In this document: positions 38,225-48,200 of the stretch, in pieces | Position numbering within the stretch: position 1 is the stretch's first letter | Layout of the letters: every line of letters starts with the position of its first letter | Assembly (NCBI RefSeq): GCF_002803155.1 | Contig: NZ_NNBP01000001.1 | Coordinates: forward strand, 124,001 to 188,000 | Length of the DNA: 64,000 nucleotides | From: Streptomyces sp. CB02959 | Lineage (GTDB): Bacteria; Actinomycetota; Actinomycetes; Streptomycetales; Streptomycetaceae | Direction: 5' to 3' | The notes under the pieces: generated by a model | Database searches by the model: none | Told to the model about the DNA's origin: nothing | What the model saw: the letters and a program-made list of their open reading frames with translations, nothing else | Position numbers and translations under genes: made by a program

Positions 38225-39655
38225 TCAGACTCCCGCGGGCGTAGCGACGTCGGCGTCGGACAGGTCGGCCGGTGAGGCCAGGTGGCCGAGAACCGCCGTT
38301 GCGGCGGCGACCTGCGGCGAGACGAGGTGGGTACGACCGCCCTTGCCCTGCCGGCCCTCGAAGTTGCGGTTGGAGGTGGACGCGGAGCGCTCACCGGGCG
38401 CCAGCTGGTCGGGGTTCATGCCCAGGCACATCGAGCAACCCGCGTGCCGCCATTCGGCGCCGGCCGCGGTGAAGACCTTGTCCAGCCCCTCCGCGACGGC
38501 CTCCAGGGAGACCCGGACGGAGCCGGGAACGATCAGCATGCGCACGCCCTCGGCGACCGAACGGCCTTCCAGGACCGCCGCCGCGGAGCGCAGGTCCTCG
38601 ATCCGGCCGTTGGTGCACGAACCTACGAAGACGGTGTCCACGGAGATCTCGCGCAGCGGCTGACCCGCCGTCAACCCCATGTATTCCAGGGCCTTTTCGG
38701 CGGCGAACCGCTCCGAGGGGTCCTCGTACGAAGCCGGGTCGGGGACGTTCGCCGAAAGCGGTGCACCCTGGCCCGGGTTGGTGCCCCAGGTGACGAACGG
38801 CGACAGCGTCGCGGCGTCGATGACGACCTCGGCGTCGAAGACCGCGTCGTCGTCGGTGCGCAGCGTCTTCCAGTACGCGACGGCGGCGTCCCAGTCCTCG
38901 TCCTCGGGGGCGTGGTCGCGGCCCTGGAGGTAGTCGAAGGTGGTCTGGTCGGGGGCGATCATGCCGGCCCGGGCGCCCGCCTCGATCGACATGTTGCAGA
39001 TGGTCATCCGGGCTTCCATCGACAGCTTCTCGATGGCCGAACCGCGGTACTCGATCACGTACCCCTGACCGCCGCCGGTGCCGATCTTGGCGATGATCGC
39101 CAGGATCAGGTCCTTGGCGGTGACACCCTGCGGCAGTTCGCCCTCGACGGTGATCGCCATGGTCTTGAACGGCGCCATCGGCAGCGTCTGGGTCGCCAGG
39201 ACGTGCTCGACCTGGCTGGTGCCGATGCCGAACGCCAGCGCGCCGAACGCGCCGTGGGTGGAGGTGTGGCTGTCACCGCAGACCACGGTGGTGCCGGGCT
39301 GGGTCAGTCCCAACTGCGGGCCCACGACGTGGACGACACCCTGCTCGACGTCACCCAGCGGGTGCAGCCGGACACCGAACTCCGCGCAGTTCTTGCGCAG
39401 GGTCTCCAGCTGGGTACGCGAGACCGGGTCGGCGATCGGCTTGTCGATGTCGAGGGTCGGGGTGTTGTGATCCTCGGTGGCGATGGTCAGGTCCGTGCGG
39501 CGCACTCCGCGACCGGCCTTGCGCAGGCCGTCGAACGCCTGCGGGCTGGTGACCTCGTGCAGCAGGTGGAGATCGATGAAGAGGAGGTCGGGCTCGCCTT
39601 CCGCGCGCCGGACGACGTGGTCGTCCCAGACCTTCTCCGCAAGTGTCCGTCCCAT
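38225..39655 (-). CDS. leuC: 3-isopropylmalate dehydratase large subunit
   Basis: 476-residue aconitase-family subunit carrying the 4Fe-4S cluster. Landmarks: [38 protein letters not shown], the first cluster Cys in [14 protein letters not shown] and the other two in [13 protein letters not shown], and [18 protein letters not shown]. The ATG at 39655 follows GGAGGGAACGCG. Divergent from ndgR, which regulates leuCD in streptomycetes. Confidence 0.97.
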   Translation of the reverse strand: MGRTLAEKVWDDHVVRRAEGEPDLLFIDLHLLHEVTSPQAFDGLRKAGRGVRRTDLTIATEDHNTPTLDIDKPIADPVSRTQLETLRKNCAEFGVRLHPLGDVEQGVVHVVGPQLGLTQPGTTVVCGDSHTSTHGAFGALAFGIGTSQVEHVLATQTLPMAPFKTMAITVEGELPQGVTAKDLILAIIAKIGTGGGQGYVIEYRGSAIEKLSMEARMTICNMSIEAGARAGMIAPDQTTFDYLQGRDHAPEDEDWDAAVAYWKTLRTDDDAVFDAEVVIDAATLSPFVTWGTNPGQGAPLSANVPDPASYEDPSERFAAEKALEYMGLTAGQPLREISVDTVFVGSCTNGRIEDLRSAAAVLEGRSVAEGVRMLIVPGSVRVSLEAVAEGLDKVFTAAGAEWRHAGCSMCLGMNPDQLAPGERSASTSNRNFEGRQGKGGRTHLVSPQVAAATAVLGHLASPADLSDADVATPAGV

Positions 39656-39798
39656 CGCGTTCCCTCCGGCCGGCCGCTGTGCCGGCCTTGCTCGTCTGTG
39701 CGCGGTGACCCGCGAATATCCCCTGGCGGGCGTGACGCCGGGCCCTGGTCGAGGGCCGCACCTACAGAGTGACGACTTCCATGGAAAATTGAACTTGC

Positions 39799-39815
39799 GT
39801 TTCACACTGTGAGAC
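39799..39815. promoter_or_regulatory. ndgR: Candidate NdgR operator between ndgR and leuC
   Basis: GTTTCACA-C-TGTGAGAC is a near-perfect inverted repeat with one mismatch, 14 bases before the ndgR start. NdgR/AreB proteins bind this divergent region in other streptomycetes, so it is a likely autoregulatory site; binding is inferred. Confidence 0.5.
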
Positions 39816-39829
39816 GCGAGTATCGTTTC

Positions 39830-40549
39830 ATGGACAACTCTAGCGGCGTCGGCGTTCTCGACAAGGCAGCTCTGGTTTTGAGCGCTCTGGAGTCCGGTCC
39901 GGCCACCCTCGCCGGGCTGGTCGCGGCGACCGGGCTTGCACGACCCACGGCCCACCGGCTGGCCGTGGCTCTGGAACACCACCGGATGGTGGCGAGGGAC
40001 ATGCAGGGCCGGTTCATCCTCGGCCCCCGGCTCTCCGAGCTGGCCGCGGCGGCCGGCGAGGACCGCCTCCTGGCCACGGCAGGACCGGTGCTCACACACT
40101 TGCGCGACGTGACGGGCGAGAGCGCCCAGCTCTATCGCCGGCAGGGCGACATGCGGATCTGCGTGGCGGCGGCGGAACGGCTGTCCGGACTGCGGGACAC
40201 CGTCCCGGTCGGCTCCACGCTGACGATGAAGGCCGGCTCGTCGGCCCAGATCCTGATGGCCTGGGAGGAGCCGGAGCGACTGCACCGCGGCCTCCAGGGC
40301 GCCCGCTTCACCGCCACCGCGCTCTCCGGCGTACGGCGCCGCGGCTGGGCCCAGTCGATCGGCGAGCGGGAGCCCGGCGTGGCCTCCGTCTCCGCGCCCG
40401 TACGCGGCCCCTCCAACCGCGTGGTGGCCGCCGTGTCGGTCTCCGGCCCGATCGAGCGCCTGACCCGCCACCCGGGCCGTATGCACGCCCAGGCGGTCAT
40501 CGACGCCGCCGCGCGCCTCTCCGAGGGCCTGCGCCGCAACGGCTCCTGA
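39830..40549 (+). CDS. ndgR: IclR-family regulator NdgR/AreB
   Basis: 239-residue regulator of leucine and other amino acid pathways and of antibiotic production. N-terminal winged helix ([40 protein letters not shown]), then the IclR effector domain ([41 protein letters not shown]). I chose the ATG at 39830 ([15 protein letters not shown]), which matches the known length; it has no ribosome site, so the mRNA may be nearly leaderless. Divergent from leuC (SCO5552 position). Confidence 0.93.
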   Translation: MDNSSGVGVLDKAALVLSALESGPATLAGLVAATGLARPTAHRLAVALEHHRMVARDMQGRFILGPRLSELAAAAGEDRLLATAGPVLTHLRDVTGESAQLYRRQGDMRICVAAAERLSGLRDTVPVGSTLTMKAGSSAQILMAWEEPERLHRGLQGARFTATALSGVRRRGWAQSIGEREPGVASVSAPVRGPSNRVVAAVSVSGPIERLTRHPGRMHAQAVIDAAARLSEGLRRNGS

Positions 40550-40723
40550 GAAACCCACCGGCCGGCCCCGCTCCCCCGCGGCGGCCGGCCGGCCCATTTC
40601 CCGACGCCCCGGCCCCTGCCGCCCCAACTACCCGCCACCGCGGACCACTACCGCCGCTCCACGACCAACTCCCCGGCCGCACAGAGCCGTTGGACGCCCA
40701 CCGGAGCTTCCCGGAAGCGCGAA

Positions 40724-40752
40724 AAGGCCCTCCGCATGATGCGGAGGGCCTT
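40724..40752 (-). terminator. Terminator of the tRNA array
   Basis: AAGGCCCTCCGCAT pairs with ATGCGGAGGGCCTT almost without a loop. On the minus strand it is followed by TTCGCG, ten bases beyond the last tRNA. Confidence 0.8.
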
Positions 40753-40761
40753 CCCTCGATG

Positions 40762-40834
40762 TACCCCCGACCGGATTCGAACCGGCGCTACCGCCTTGAG
40801 AGGGCGGCGTGCTAGGCCGCTACACAACGGGGGC
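40762..40834 (-). tRNA. tRNA-Glu (CTC), copy 3 of the array
   Basis: 73-nt cloverleaf with anticodon CTC. Acceptor stem GCCCCCG/CGGGGGT (terminal G-U), discriminator A, T-arm GCCGGTTCGAATCCGGT. Last tRNA before the terminator. No encoded CCA. Confidence 0.96.
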
Positions 40835-40855
40835 TTTGCAGATGAGCTCTGCGAG

Positions 40856-40927
40856 CTGGCCTACCTGGACTCGAACCAAGACTAACTGAACCAGAATCAG
40901 TCGTGCTGCCAATTACACCATAGGCCA
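40856..40927 (-). tRNA. tRNA-Gln (CTG), copy 2 of the array
   Basis: 72-nt cloverleaf with anticodon CTG. Acceptor TGGCCTA/TAGGCCA, discriminator G, T-arm CTTGGTTCGAGTCCAGG. Identical to the copy at 41173-41244. Confidence 0.95.
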
Positions 40928-40943
40928 TGGTGGTGTAGACCAG

Positions 40944-41016
40944 TACCCCCGACCGGATTCGAACCGGCGCTACCGCCTTGAGAGGGCGGCGTGCTAGGCC
41001 GCTACACAACGGGGGC
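40944..41016 (-). tRNA. tRNA-Glu (CTC), copy 2 of the array
   Basis: Identical in sequence to the other two tRNA-Glu copies; 16 bases upstream of tRNA-Gln copy 2. Confidence 0.96.
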
Positions 41017-41078
41017 CCTAGCGATCCTGCGTGAGTGGCAGTGGGTGCGACCCAGACTGCCTCCCCGGGAAGGATCTG

Positions 41079-41151
41079 TACCCCCGACCGGATTCGAACC
41101 GGCGCTACCGCCTTGAGAGGGCGGCGTGCTAGGCCGCTACACAACGGGGGC
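41079..41151 (-). tRNA. tRNA-Glu (CTC), copy 1 of the array
   Basis: Identical to the other tRNA-Glu copies. The spacer to the upstream tRNA-Gln is the same 21 bases as between Gln copy 2 and Glu copy 3. Confidence 0.96.
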
Positions 41152-41172
41152 TTTGCAGATGAGCTCTGCGAG

Positions 41173-41244
41173 CTGGCCTACCTGGACTCGAACCAAGACT
41201 AACTGAACCAGAATCAGTCGTGCTGCCAATTACACCATAGGCCA
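41173..41244 (-). tRNA. tRNA-Gln (CTG), copy 1 of the array
   Basis: First tRNA of the array in transcription order. Anticodon CTG, same sequence as copy 2. The array order is Gln-Glu-Glu-Gln-Glu. Confidence 0.95.
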
Positions 41245-41334
41245 TCAAAGTGCAACCCCCAGGCGGGGGCTTTGCCTTGATCTGCGCCTTCCGGTCCGGG
41301 CCTTTCGGCCCTCTCGGGCGGCGCAGGAAGAACA

Positions 41335-42060
41335 TTACCTGATCGTGGAGGGTGCTCCAAAACCGATAACCCCGCGCACCAGCTCGGGAAGCTCGGCCAG
41401 CCCTCGGATGCGGTGGATCCCGGGTGGGGGCCGCTCGTCGGTGCCCGTGCGATCCAGCCACACGGCCGCCAGGCCGGCGTCCCTGGCGCCCAGGCCGTCG
41501 ATGTCGAGCCGGTCGCCGACGTAGAGCACCTCGGACGGTGGCAGGCCGAGGGCCGCGCAGGCCCCTTGGAAGGCTTCCGGGGCGGGCTTGGCGTGTCCCA
41601 GGCCGTCGGCGCACAGCACCGCCTCGAAGCGCTCGCGGATGCCCAGGGCGGTCAGCTTGCGCTCCTGGTTGGCGGTGGAGGAGTTGGAGAGCACCGCCTG
41701 GCGCACCAGGGGGGCCAGCGCCTCCAGGGCCGGCGCGGAGTCCGGGAAAAGCACCCAGGACGCCTCGTAGTGGGCGATGTAGCGGCCGAACCAGGCGTCC
41801 GCCTCGGCGTCGGTCAGCGGGGTGCCCAGGAACGTCCGGGCACGGGCCCTGCGCTGTTCCAGGAACCCCAGCTCGCCCGCGAGGAAACGGGCGAACTCGG
41901 TCTCCATCGCGTGCTGCCAGCGGGAGAGTGCCGCCGTCTCGCCGCCGTACGCGGCCAGCAGCCCCTCGGTCCGCAGGTGGCGCAGTACGCCGGTGCGGTC
42001 GGCGCCGGTGTAGTCGAAGAGGGTGTCGTCGATGTCCCAGAGGACGGCGTGGAGGGGCAT
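41335..42060 (-). CDS. HAD-family hydrolase
   Basis: 241-residue haloacid dehalogenase-superfamily phosphatase. Motif I is LWDIDDTLFDYTG with the nucleophile and acid Asp pair, motif II VLSNSST, motif III Lys in GLGHAKPAPEAFQ and motif IV VGDRLDIDGLGARDAG. A helical cap (residues 20-90) places it near the phosphoglycolate/dehalogenase-like subfamily; substrate unknown. ATG at 42060. Lies between gltX and the tRNA-Glu/Gln array on the same strand, after the gltX terminator. Confidence 0.9.
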   Translation of the reverse strand: MPLHAVLWDIDDTLFDYTGADRTGVLRHLRTEGLLAAYGGETAALSRWQHAMETEFARFLAGELGFLEQRRARARTFLGTPLTDAEADAWFGRYIAHYEASWVLFPDSAPALEALAPLVRQAVLSNSSTANQERKLTALGIRERFEAVLCADGLGHAKPAPEAFQGACAALGLPPSEVLYVGDRLDIDGLGARDAGLAAVWLDRTGTDERPPPGIHRIRGLAELPELVRGVIGFGAPSTIR

Positions 42061-42100
42061 ATCGGGAATCTAGCGGCAGGGAGCGGCCGGAAAAAGGAGT

Positions 42101-42129
42101 GGGCCCGGAAGCTCGCGGCTTCCGGGCCC
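42101..42129 (-). terminator. Terminator of gltX
   Basis: GGGCCCGGAAGC and GCTTCCGGGCCC pair perfectly around a five-base loop; on the minus strand the hairpin is followed by ACTCCTTTTTCC. Confidence 0.85.
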
Positions 42130-42153
42130 GGGGTCCCGTGGGGTGCGGTCGGG

Positions 42154-43635
42154 TCAGGCGGTGAGCTTGGCCAGGGCCGCGTCGATGCGCTGGAGGGTGC
42201 GGTCCTTGCCGAGGATCTCCAGGGACTCGAAGAGCGGGAGGCCGACGGTGCGGCCGGTGACGGCGACCCGGACCGGGGCCTGGGCCTTGCCGAGCTTGAG
42301 GCCGTGCTCCTCGCCGGCGGCCAGGACGGCCTGCTTGAGGGGCTCGGGGCCGGCGGTCCAGTCGGCGGCCGCGAGGTTGGCGCGGGCGGTGGTGAGCAGG
42401 GCCGCCGGGTCGCCCTTCATCGCCTTCGTCCAGGACGCCTCGTCGTCGACCGGCTCCTTGCGGAAGAGGAAGTCGACGTTGGCGGTGATGTCGGAGAGGA
42501 CGGTGAGGCGGGTCTGGGCGTGCGGGGCGATGGCCTGCCACGCGGCCCGGTCGAAGTCCTCGGGCTCCCAGTTGGCGAACGGGGCGGTCAGCCAGGGCTC
42601 GCAGGCCGCGATGAAGTCCTTGAGGTCCAGGCGGCGGATGTGCTCGGCGTTGATCGCCTCGGCCTTCTTGAGGTCGAAGCGGGCCGGGTTGGCGTTGACG
42701 TCCGCGATGTCGAACTTCTCGATCATCTCGGGGATGGTGAAGATGTCCTCGTCCGCGGAGAACGACCAGCCCAGCAGGGACAGGTAGTTCAGCAGGCCCT
42801 CGGGGAGGAAGCCGCGCTCCCGGTAGAGGTTGAGGTTGGCCTGGGGGTCGCGCTTGGAGAGCTTCTTGTTGCCCTCGCCCATGACGTAGGGCAGGTGGCC
42901 GAAGGCGGGGACGGCAGAGGCCAGGCCCAGCTCGATCAGGGCCCGGTAGAGGGCGATCTGGCGGGGGGTGGAGGAGAGCAGGTCCTCGCCGCGCAGGACG
43001 TGGGTGATGCCCATCAGGGCGTCGTCGATCGGGTTGACGAGGGTGTAGAGCGGGGCCCCGTTGGCGCGGACGATGCCGTAGTCCGGGACGTTCTCCGGGG
43101 TGAAGGTCAGTTCGCCGCGGACCAGGTCGGTGAAGGTGATCGGCTCGTCGGGCATCCGGAAGCGGACGATCGAGGAGCGGCCCTCGGCCTCGTAGGCGGC
43201 CTTCTGCTCGGCGGTCAGGTCGCGGCAGGCGCCGTCGTAGCCGGAGGGCCTGCCGGCCTTGCGGGCGGCTTCGCGGCGGGCGTCGAGCTCTTCGGTGGTG
43301 CAGTAGCAGGGGTAGGCGTGGCCGGCGGCGAGCAGCTTCTCCGCGACGTCCTTGTAGAGGTCCATCCGCTGCGACTGGCGGTAGGGCTCGTGCGGGCCGC
43401 CGACCTCGGGGCCCTCGTCCCAGTCGAAGCCGAGCCAGTGGAACGAGTCCAGCAGCTGGTTGTAGGACTCCTCGGAGTCGCGGGCCGCGTCGGTGTCCTC
43501 GATGCGGAAGACCAGCTGGCCGCCGGTGTGCCGCGCGTAGGCCCAGTTGAACAGGGCGGTGCGGACCAGCCCGACGTGCGGGTTGCCGGTCGGGGAGGGA
43601 CAGAAACGGACGCGGACGGGGGTCGCGTTAGCCAC
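42154..43635 (-). CDS. gltX: Glutamate--tRNA ligase
   Basis: 493-residue class I aminoacyl-tRNA synthetase. HIGH-like motif in [20 protein letters not shown] and KMSKS-like motif [11 protein letters not shown] are present, with RIEDTD and the C-terminal anticodon-binding helices. Streptomycetes lack GlnRS, so this enzyme should also charge tRNA-Gln before amidotransfer; it lies beside tRNA-Glu and tRNA-Gln genes. The GTG at 43635 overlaps the end of the FAH gene by eight bases, showing coupling. Confidence 0.97.
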   Translation of the reverse strand: MANATPVRVRFCPSPTGNPHVGLVRTALFNWAYARHTGGQLVFRIEDTDAARDSEESYNQLLDSFHWLGFDWDEGPEVGGPHEPYRQSQRMDLYKDVAEKLLAAGHAYPCYCTTEELDARREAARKAGRPSGYDGACRDLTAEQKAAYEAEGRSSIVRFRMPDEPITFTDLVRGELTFTPENVPDYGIVRANGAPLYTLVNPIDDALMGITHVLRGEDLLSSTPRQIALYRALIELGLASAVPAFGHLPYVMGEGNKKLSKRDPQANLNLYRERGFLPEGLLNYLSLLGWSFSADEDIFTIPEMIEKFDIADVNANPARFDLKKAEAINAEHIRRLDLKDFIAACEPWLTAPFANWEPEDFDRAAWQAIAPHAQTRLTVLSDITANVDFLFRKEPVDDEASWTKAMKGDPAALLTTARANLAAADWTAGPEPLKQAVLAAGEEHGLKLGKAQAPVRVAVTGRTVGLPLFESLEILGKDRTLQRIDAALAKLTA

Positions 43636-44389
43636 GCTTGATCACCTTGTTGGTGAGAGTGCCGATGCCTTCGATGGTGACGGCGACCGTGTCGCCGACG
43701 TTGAGCGGGCCGACCCCGGCCGGGGTGCCCGTGAGGACGACGTCGCCGGGGAGCAGCGTCATCGCCTCGGTGATGTGGACGATCAGGTCCTCGATCGGGC
43801 GGACCATGTCGCTGGTACGGCCGAGCTGGCGCTGCACGCCGTTGACCGTGCACTGGATGGTGAGGTCGCTGGGGTCCAGGTCCGTTTCGATCCAGGGGCC
43901 CAGCGGGCAGGAGCTGTCGAAGCCCTTGGCCCGGGCCCACTGCTTCTCGCGGCGCTGGACGTCCCGCGCGGTGATGTCGTTGGCGCAGGTGTAGCCGAGG
44001 ATGACGTCCTTGACCCGCTCGCGGGGCACCTCGCGGCACATCCGGCCGATGACGACGGCCAGCTCCGCTTCGTGGTGCACCTCCTGGGAGAAGGAGGGGT
44101 AGGCGATGGGGTCGCCGTGGCCGATCACCGACGTGGACGGCTTGAAGAAGGTGACCGGCGCCTCCGGGACCTCGTTGCCCAGTTCGGCTGCGTGTTCGGC
44201 GTAGTTGCGGCCGATCGCCACGACCTTGTTGGGCAGGACCGGTGGCAGCAGCCGCACCTTTTCGAGGGGGACCTTCTGGCCCGAGCGCTCGAATTCCGCG
44301 AACGGATGCCCTTTGATGACGTCGAGTTCGTCTCCTTCGAGGACGCCGAAGCCGACGTTGCCGTCGATGGAGAATCTGGCGATGCGCAC
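43628..44389 (-). CDS. Fumarylacetoacetate hydrolase (FAH) family protein
   Basis: 253-residue FAH-fold enzyme of the hydratase/decarboxylase/isomerase type. [52 protein letters not shown] (metal-binding Glu), [14 protein letters not shown] and [15 protein letters not shown] are diagnostic. Substrate not determinable. I use the GTG at 44389 ([15 protein letters not shown]), preceded by GAGGGG; a GTG at 44431 has no good site. Operon with gltX, overlapping by eight bases. Confidence 0.9.
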   Translation of the reverse strand: MRIARFSIDGNVGFGVLEGDELDVIKGHPFAEFERSGQKVPLEKVRLLPPVLPNKVVAIGRNYAEHAAELGNEVPEAPVTFFKPSTSVIGHGDPIAYPSFSQEVHHEAELAVVIGRMCREVPRERVKDVILGYTCANDITARDVQRREKQWARAKGFDSSCPLGPWIETDLDPSDLTIQCTVNGVQRQLGRTSDMVRPIEDLIVHITEAMTLLPGDVVLTGTPAGVGPLNVGDTVAVTIEGIGTLTNKVIKRG

Positions 44390-44470
44390 GGGTTGCCGCT
44401 GCCCCTCATGATCATTGGCCGGAGTTGACACTCCAGGCTATCGCGGGGGACCGGGCGCACCGCCGTCCAT

Positions 44471-44656
44471 TTACGCCGTGACGTCCTGCTTCGGCACCTC
44501 GTTCAGGACGGTGCGGCGGGGGTTGGCGGTGTGGCGGGGCAGGTCGACGGTGTGTTCCTGGACCTCGGGGGTGCCGAGGTCGTCGGCGTCCTGGAGGTGG
44601 GCCAGGGTGGTGCGCCGCGGGTTGGCTATGTTGCGGAACATCATCGTCGTCTTCAC
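44471..44656 (-). CDS. Small peptide with duplicated ANPRRT motif
   Basis: 61-residue polar peptide. The motif ANPRRTTL occurs near residue 11 and ANPRRTVL near residue 44; between them lie HLQDADDLGTPEVQEHTVDL and RHT. No signal sequence, membrane helix or cysteine. The GTG at 44656 has GAGG upstream, and ATGs two codons apart follow (MMFRN). It ends 81 bases before the FAH start on the same strand and could be its leader gene. GC-rich third positions support coding. Function unknown; a precursor of a modified peptide or a regulatory peptide are possibilities only. Confidence 0.6.
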   Translation of the reverse strand: MKTTMMFRNIANPRRTTLAHLQDADDLGTPEVQEHTVDLPRHTANPRRTVLNEVPKQDVTA

Positions 44657-45252
44657 TGCGGTATGCCTCGCGTCTGGTCGGGAAGAGTTGCCGAACGTTG
44701 CATTGTGCCGTTGTCGTTTTACGCAACTGTGTAAAGCGTCAGGCTAAGCGCGCTATTCCCTGCGGATCAGCGGGAAAGTCGGCGATCTCCTTGTGAGTTT
44801 CCTCACGACGGATGTGACATATGCCGCATTTTCCATGATCAACATCCGTGGCAGAAACGGACATTGACGGATCGAACCGCACGTTCCGCTCCTGATCACC
44901 GCACCTGGGACAGCGGGTGCGGGTGGTCGACTCGCGGGCAAAAGTCCGAAATCAGGGGCAGCGTCTTCTACCGGTCGTGACGTATTCCGTACATTGCGTC
45001 ACCCATGTCACAGCGGTCGGCTCCGCTCTTGTTGGAGATCCTGCACTGTGCTGGAATTCCACGGACCGCCATAAGTTTCCACCGGCGCGCAGGGTGCGAA
45101 GGAGCGCCGCGCGGTGGTGCCGCTCTCTCGGCCAGAGGGGACGGCCCGCCGGTCACTCACGACCGCCCCGGGGGCTTCGCGGTCCCCTTTCGACTCGACA
45201 CCGTCTCCGCCGTTGGCGCGGTGGGACGCCTGGTCCAGAGGTTGCGACGCTA
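44657..45252. other. Gene-free region upstream of the first conservon
   Basis: Nearly 600 bases with lower GC than the flanking genes (44700-44880 and 44940-45080 are notably AT-richer). It should contain the divergent promoters of the small peptide gene and of cvnA. TTGACG at 44864-44869 resembles a -35 element, but I see no matching -10. Open frames here lack coding character. Confidence 0.4.
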
Positions 45253-48200
45253 GTGCAGGGACGTTTCAAGAGGGATGGCAACGCTGCGGCGGACCCGGAG
45301 CTGCGCGGCGGTACAGACCGCGGCCAGACGCCGGGCGAGGACGCCGCGGACGGCGGCAAGCCCAAGAACGGCCCCAGTGGGCCCGGCAACCGAATAGCGC
45401 TGCGCAACTGGCGCATCAGCACCCGGCTGGTCTCCCTGCTCGCGCTGCCCGTGGTCGCGGCGACGACCCTGGGCGCCCTGCGCGTCAACACCGAGCTGGA
45501 CAACATCGACCAGCTCGACAAGATGCAGCTGCTCACGGAGATGACCCGGCAGGCCACCGAGCTGGCCGACGCCCTCCAGGTCGAGCGCGACAAGTCGGCC
45601 GGTCCGCTGGCCGGCACCGGCAACGTCAAGGACGACGCCAGCGTGGTCGCCCCGCGCGAGGCCACCGACCGGGCCAAGGTCTCCTTCAACCAGGCCACCG
45701 GCGACATCAAGCCGGACGACGCCACCATGGCCGGCGTCCGGGCGACCATCCTGGAGATCGGCCGCCAGCTCAACACCCTCAACGAGATCCGCGGCAGCGC
45801 CTACCAGGACGACAACAACGTCGCGCGGACCGTCACCGCCTACAACCAGCTCATCACCTCCCTGCTGGACCTCTCGCAGGACATGGCGCAGGCCACCAGC
45901 AACCCGGAGATGATCCGCAGCACCCGTGCCCTGGCGGCGTTCTCGTCCGCCAAGGAGTACGCGTCGATGCAGCGCGCCCTGGTCAGCGCCGGCCTGGCGC
46001 ACTCGGGCGGCCCGCAGCTCTCCGCCAACGACCGGCTGGCCGGCCGCACCGCCGAGGACAACGAGAAGGCGGCCCGCGACCGCTTCTCGCAGATCTACAA
46101 CGGCAACGCCGGGTCGCTCACCCGCGGCCTGGACGGCAACAACGACGAGATCAAGGCCGCGTACGCGTTCGCGCACCGCGCCTTCGCCAGCACGGGCGGC
46201 ATCCGCAGCCAGGAGTACAAGTACCTCGACTGGTACGACTCCGACACCGTCAAGATCGACGAGATGTCGCGGATCGAGACCTCGTTGCTCTCCGAGATGG
46301 ACCAGAAGTCCCGCGAGCTGCGCAACGCCGCGACCCAGGACGCGATCATCAACGGCGCGGTGATCCTGCTCGTCCTCGGCGTCTCGCTGATCGGCGCGTT
46401 CGTCGTGGCCCGGTCCATGGTGCGCTCGCTGCGCCGGCTCCAGGACACCGCGCAGCGGGTCTCCCAGGACCGGCTGCCCGAGCTGGTCAAGCAGCTGTCC
46501 GAGTCGGACCCGCAGGACGTCGACACCTCCGTCGAGTCGGTCGGTGTGCACAGCCGGGACGAGATCGGCCGGGTGGCCGCGGCGTTCGACGAGGTCCACC
46601 GCGAGGCGGTCCGGCTGGCGTCCGAGCAGGCGCTGCTGCGAGGCAACGTCAACGCGATGTTCACCAACCTCTCGCGCCGCTCCCAGGGCCTGATCCAGCG
46701 TCAGCTCTCGCTGATCTCCGAACTGGAGTCCCGTGAGGCCGACCCGGACCAGCTCTCCTCGCTCTTCAAGCTCGACCACCTCGCCACCCGTATGCGCCGT
46801 AACGGCGAGAACCTCCTGGTCCTCGCGGGTGAGGAGCCGGGCCGCCGGTGGACCCGTCCGGTCCCGCTGGTCGACGTGCTCCGGGCCGCCGCGTCCGAGG
46901 TGGAGCAGTACGAGCGGATCGAGCTGAACGCGGTCCCGCAGACCGAGGTCGCCGGCCGGGTCGTCAACGACCTCGTGCACCTCCTCGCCGAGCTGCTGGA
47001 GAATGCGACCTCGTTCTCCTCGCCGCAGACCAAGGTCAAGGTGACCGGTCACGCGCTGCCCGACGGCCGCGTCCTGGTCGAGATCCACGACACCGGCATC
47101 GGCCTCTCCCCCGAGGACCTCTCGGCGATCAACGAGCGGCTGGCCAGCCCGCCGACCGTGGACGTCTCGGTGTCCCGGCGGATGGGCCTGTTCGTGGTCG
47201 GCCGGCTGTCGCTGCGGCACGGCATCCGCATCCAGCTGCGGCCGTCCGACTCCGGCGGCACCACCGCCCTGGTCATGCTGCCGGTCGACCTCGCCCAGGG
47301 CGGCAAGAAGCCCGCGCCGAACACCGCCAAGAACCCCGGTGAGGGCAGTGGCGCGCCCACCAGCCGACTCGCCGGGCTCCAGCCGCGCGGCCAGGTCGGC
47401 TCCGGCCCCGGCGGGCGGCCCGCGCTGCCCGGCCGCGGTGGCCAGGGCGGCGCCCCCAACGCCTTCGGCTCGCCGGCTCCCGGCGGCCGTACCGCACCGG
47501 CCGCACCGGCGGCACCGACCCGCGGCGACGCCGGCCCGAACGCCGGCGGTGCCCGGCCCGCGCTGCCGGTCCGCGGCGCGGAGGCGGGCCGCGGCGCCGA
47601 CGACGGCCGCACCCCGACCGTGGCGCCGCCGAACGGCCTGCCCCCGCGCGAGGAGCGCCCGCAGCTGCCGGCGCGCAACTCCGGCCCGGCGGCCGAACTG
47701 CCGGGCGGCGGAACCGGACCGGCTCCCGCGGACACCGGGCAGTCGGGCGGCGCGCCCCTGGGCGTGCGCCGGGACCGCGGTACCCAGGACGACTGGCCGC
47801 TGGCGCCCCGCGAGGCGCAGGACCGGCCGCGGGGCCACGAGGAGCCGGAGACCACCGGCACCTTCGAGCGGCCCGCGCCGGCCGCCGGCCCCGGCGACAC
47901 CGCCGCCTTCCCCCGGCCCGACTTCGGCGGGCCGCGGCCCGGCGCGGGACGGAACGATGCCCCCGCCGCCGGCCGCGGGCCGGCCCGGGCGGTCGGCGGG
48001 CCCGCGGACACCGGGCAGTTCGACAGCGGGCGGTTCGAGACCACCGGGCAGTTCCCGCGGCCGGACGCCGATACCGGGCAGTTCGAGGCCGGGCAGTTCG
48101 ACACCGGGCAGTTCGAGTCCGGGGCGTTCGGGACCGGACAGCGGGAGACCACGGGGCAGTTCCCGCGGCCGAGCGCCGACACCGGGCAGTTCCCGCGGCC

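Noticed and set aside
40762..41244. Integrated element using the tRNA array as attachment site
   Set aside because: The flanking genes are core genes and there is no integrase; the repeated segments are whole tRNA genes, not att-like fragments.
44753..44941. Small minus-strand frame upstream of the first conservon
   Set aside because: Low third-position GC, no ribosome site and no recognisable sequence; it lies in an AT-richer promoter region.
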